Source of the DNA: Bryobacterales bacterium
GTDB taxonomy: Bacteria > Acidobacteriota > Terriglobia > Bryobacterales > Bryobacteraceae
Length of the DNA stretch: 15,684 bases
NCBI GenBank assembly: GCA_003517725.1
Contig: DOZZ01000051.1
Coordinates: forward strand, 1-15,684
Reading direction: 5' to 3'
The translations under genes were made by a program, and so were the position numbers. The first letter of the stretch is position 1; each line of letters begins with the position of its first letter. A model generated the notes under the pieces. It worked only from the letters and a program-made list of their open reading frames with translations, was not told the DNA's origin and did no database searches. Below are positions 15,503 to 15,684 of the stretch, one piece after another.

Positions 15503-15684
15503 ATGATCTGGAACCTGTTGGCGATGCTGCTCCTGATTTACCGCGTGGCCGAGCCGGGCTACCACTTCGATTTCCCGCGGGATCACTTCAACCACCCGGA
15601 CTTCCGCACCGAATGGTGGTATTACACGGGCAATCTGCACGACACCGCCGGCCATCGTTTCGGCTTCGAACTGGTCTTTTTCCG
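15503..15684 (+). CDS. AttH/CrtC-type lipocalin-like protein, N-terminal fragment
   Basis: The first 60 codons of a plus-strand gene that continues past the window. The ATG at 15503 is the first start after an in-frame TAA (15482) and follows GGGGTGG at good spacing. A short hydrophobic stretch ([12 protein letters not shown], 2-13) may be a brief signal or anchor segment. Then comes [20 protein letters not shown] (23-42) and [19 protein letters not shown], the conserved opening of the AttH/carotenoid 1,2-hydratase-like family (PRDH...EWWY..G). The family includes hydroxyneurosporene synthase CrtC and many uncharacterised secreted lipocalin-like proteins, so a carotenoid role is only one possibility. 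It is the only credible plus-strand gene in the window. Confidence 0.8.
   Translation, partial: MIWNLLAMLLLIYRVAEPGYHFDFPRDHFNHPDFRTEWWYYTGNLHDTAGHRFGFELVFF

Overview
The window is GC-rich bacterial DNA that I would place in Acidobacteriota, most likely the Solibacter/Bryobacter group. The main pointer is the secreted protein at 11591-13672. Its first ~210 mature residues read as the domain named after Candidatus Solibacter usitatus (TIGR03437, recognised from memory, not searched). Compact dcw-type gene order, a PASTA-ended FtsI and a meso-diaminopimelate-type MurE fit a diderm bacterium. Almost every gene is on the minus strand, so the biological reading order runs from high to low coordinates.

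Region 1 (1-10854, minus) is an uninterrupted division and cell wall (dcw) cluster in classical order: mraZ, rsmH, ftsL, ftsI, murE, murF, mraY, murD, ftsW, murG (murG is cut by the window edge). Junctions are very tight (ATGA, TGATG and TAAATG contacts, or gaps of 1-27 nt), so it almost certainly forms one operon. The gene products carry UDP-MurNAc precursor synthesis (MurE, MurF, MurD) through the lipid steps (MraY, MurG) to septal polymerisation and crosslinking (FtsW, FtsI, with FtsL as the divisome link). Upstream of mraZ, and running into its GTG start codon, are four direct repeats with a GTGG core at 10-11 bp spacing. They look like MraZ operator boxes.

Region 2 (10855-11167) has no protein gene. 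It holds the mraZ control region, a run of three back-to-back hairpins (11084-11130) and a good intrinsic terminator (11131-11161) for the gene upstream.

Region 3 (11168-13761, minus) has two exported proteins: a small BON-domain protein and a 693-residue protein made of a Solibacter-type domain, a seven-repeat YVTN-like beta-propeller and an IPT/TIG-like domain. A perfect 11-bp stem hairpin separates them. The large gene has its own TATAAT-like element upstream.

Region 4 (13762-15467, minus) is the metX-metW pair for methionine synthesis, overlapping by 4 nt. Divergent from metX, only 35 nt away, begins a plus-strand gene for an AttH/CrtC-type lipocalin-like protein that runs off the window end.

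Most of the window is conserved core genome. The less ordinary parts are the mraZ operator array, the hairpin cluster, an enlarged loop in FtsW and the propeller protein. I found no CRISPR array, tRNA, rRNA, insertion sequence or phage gene.
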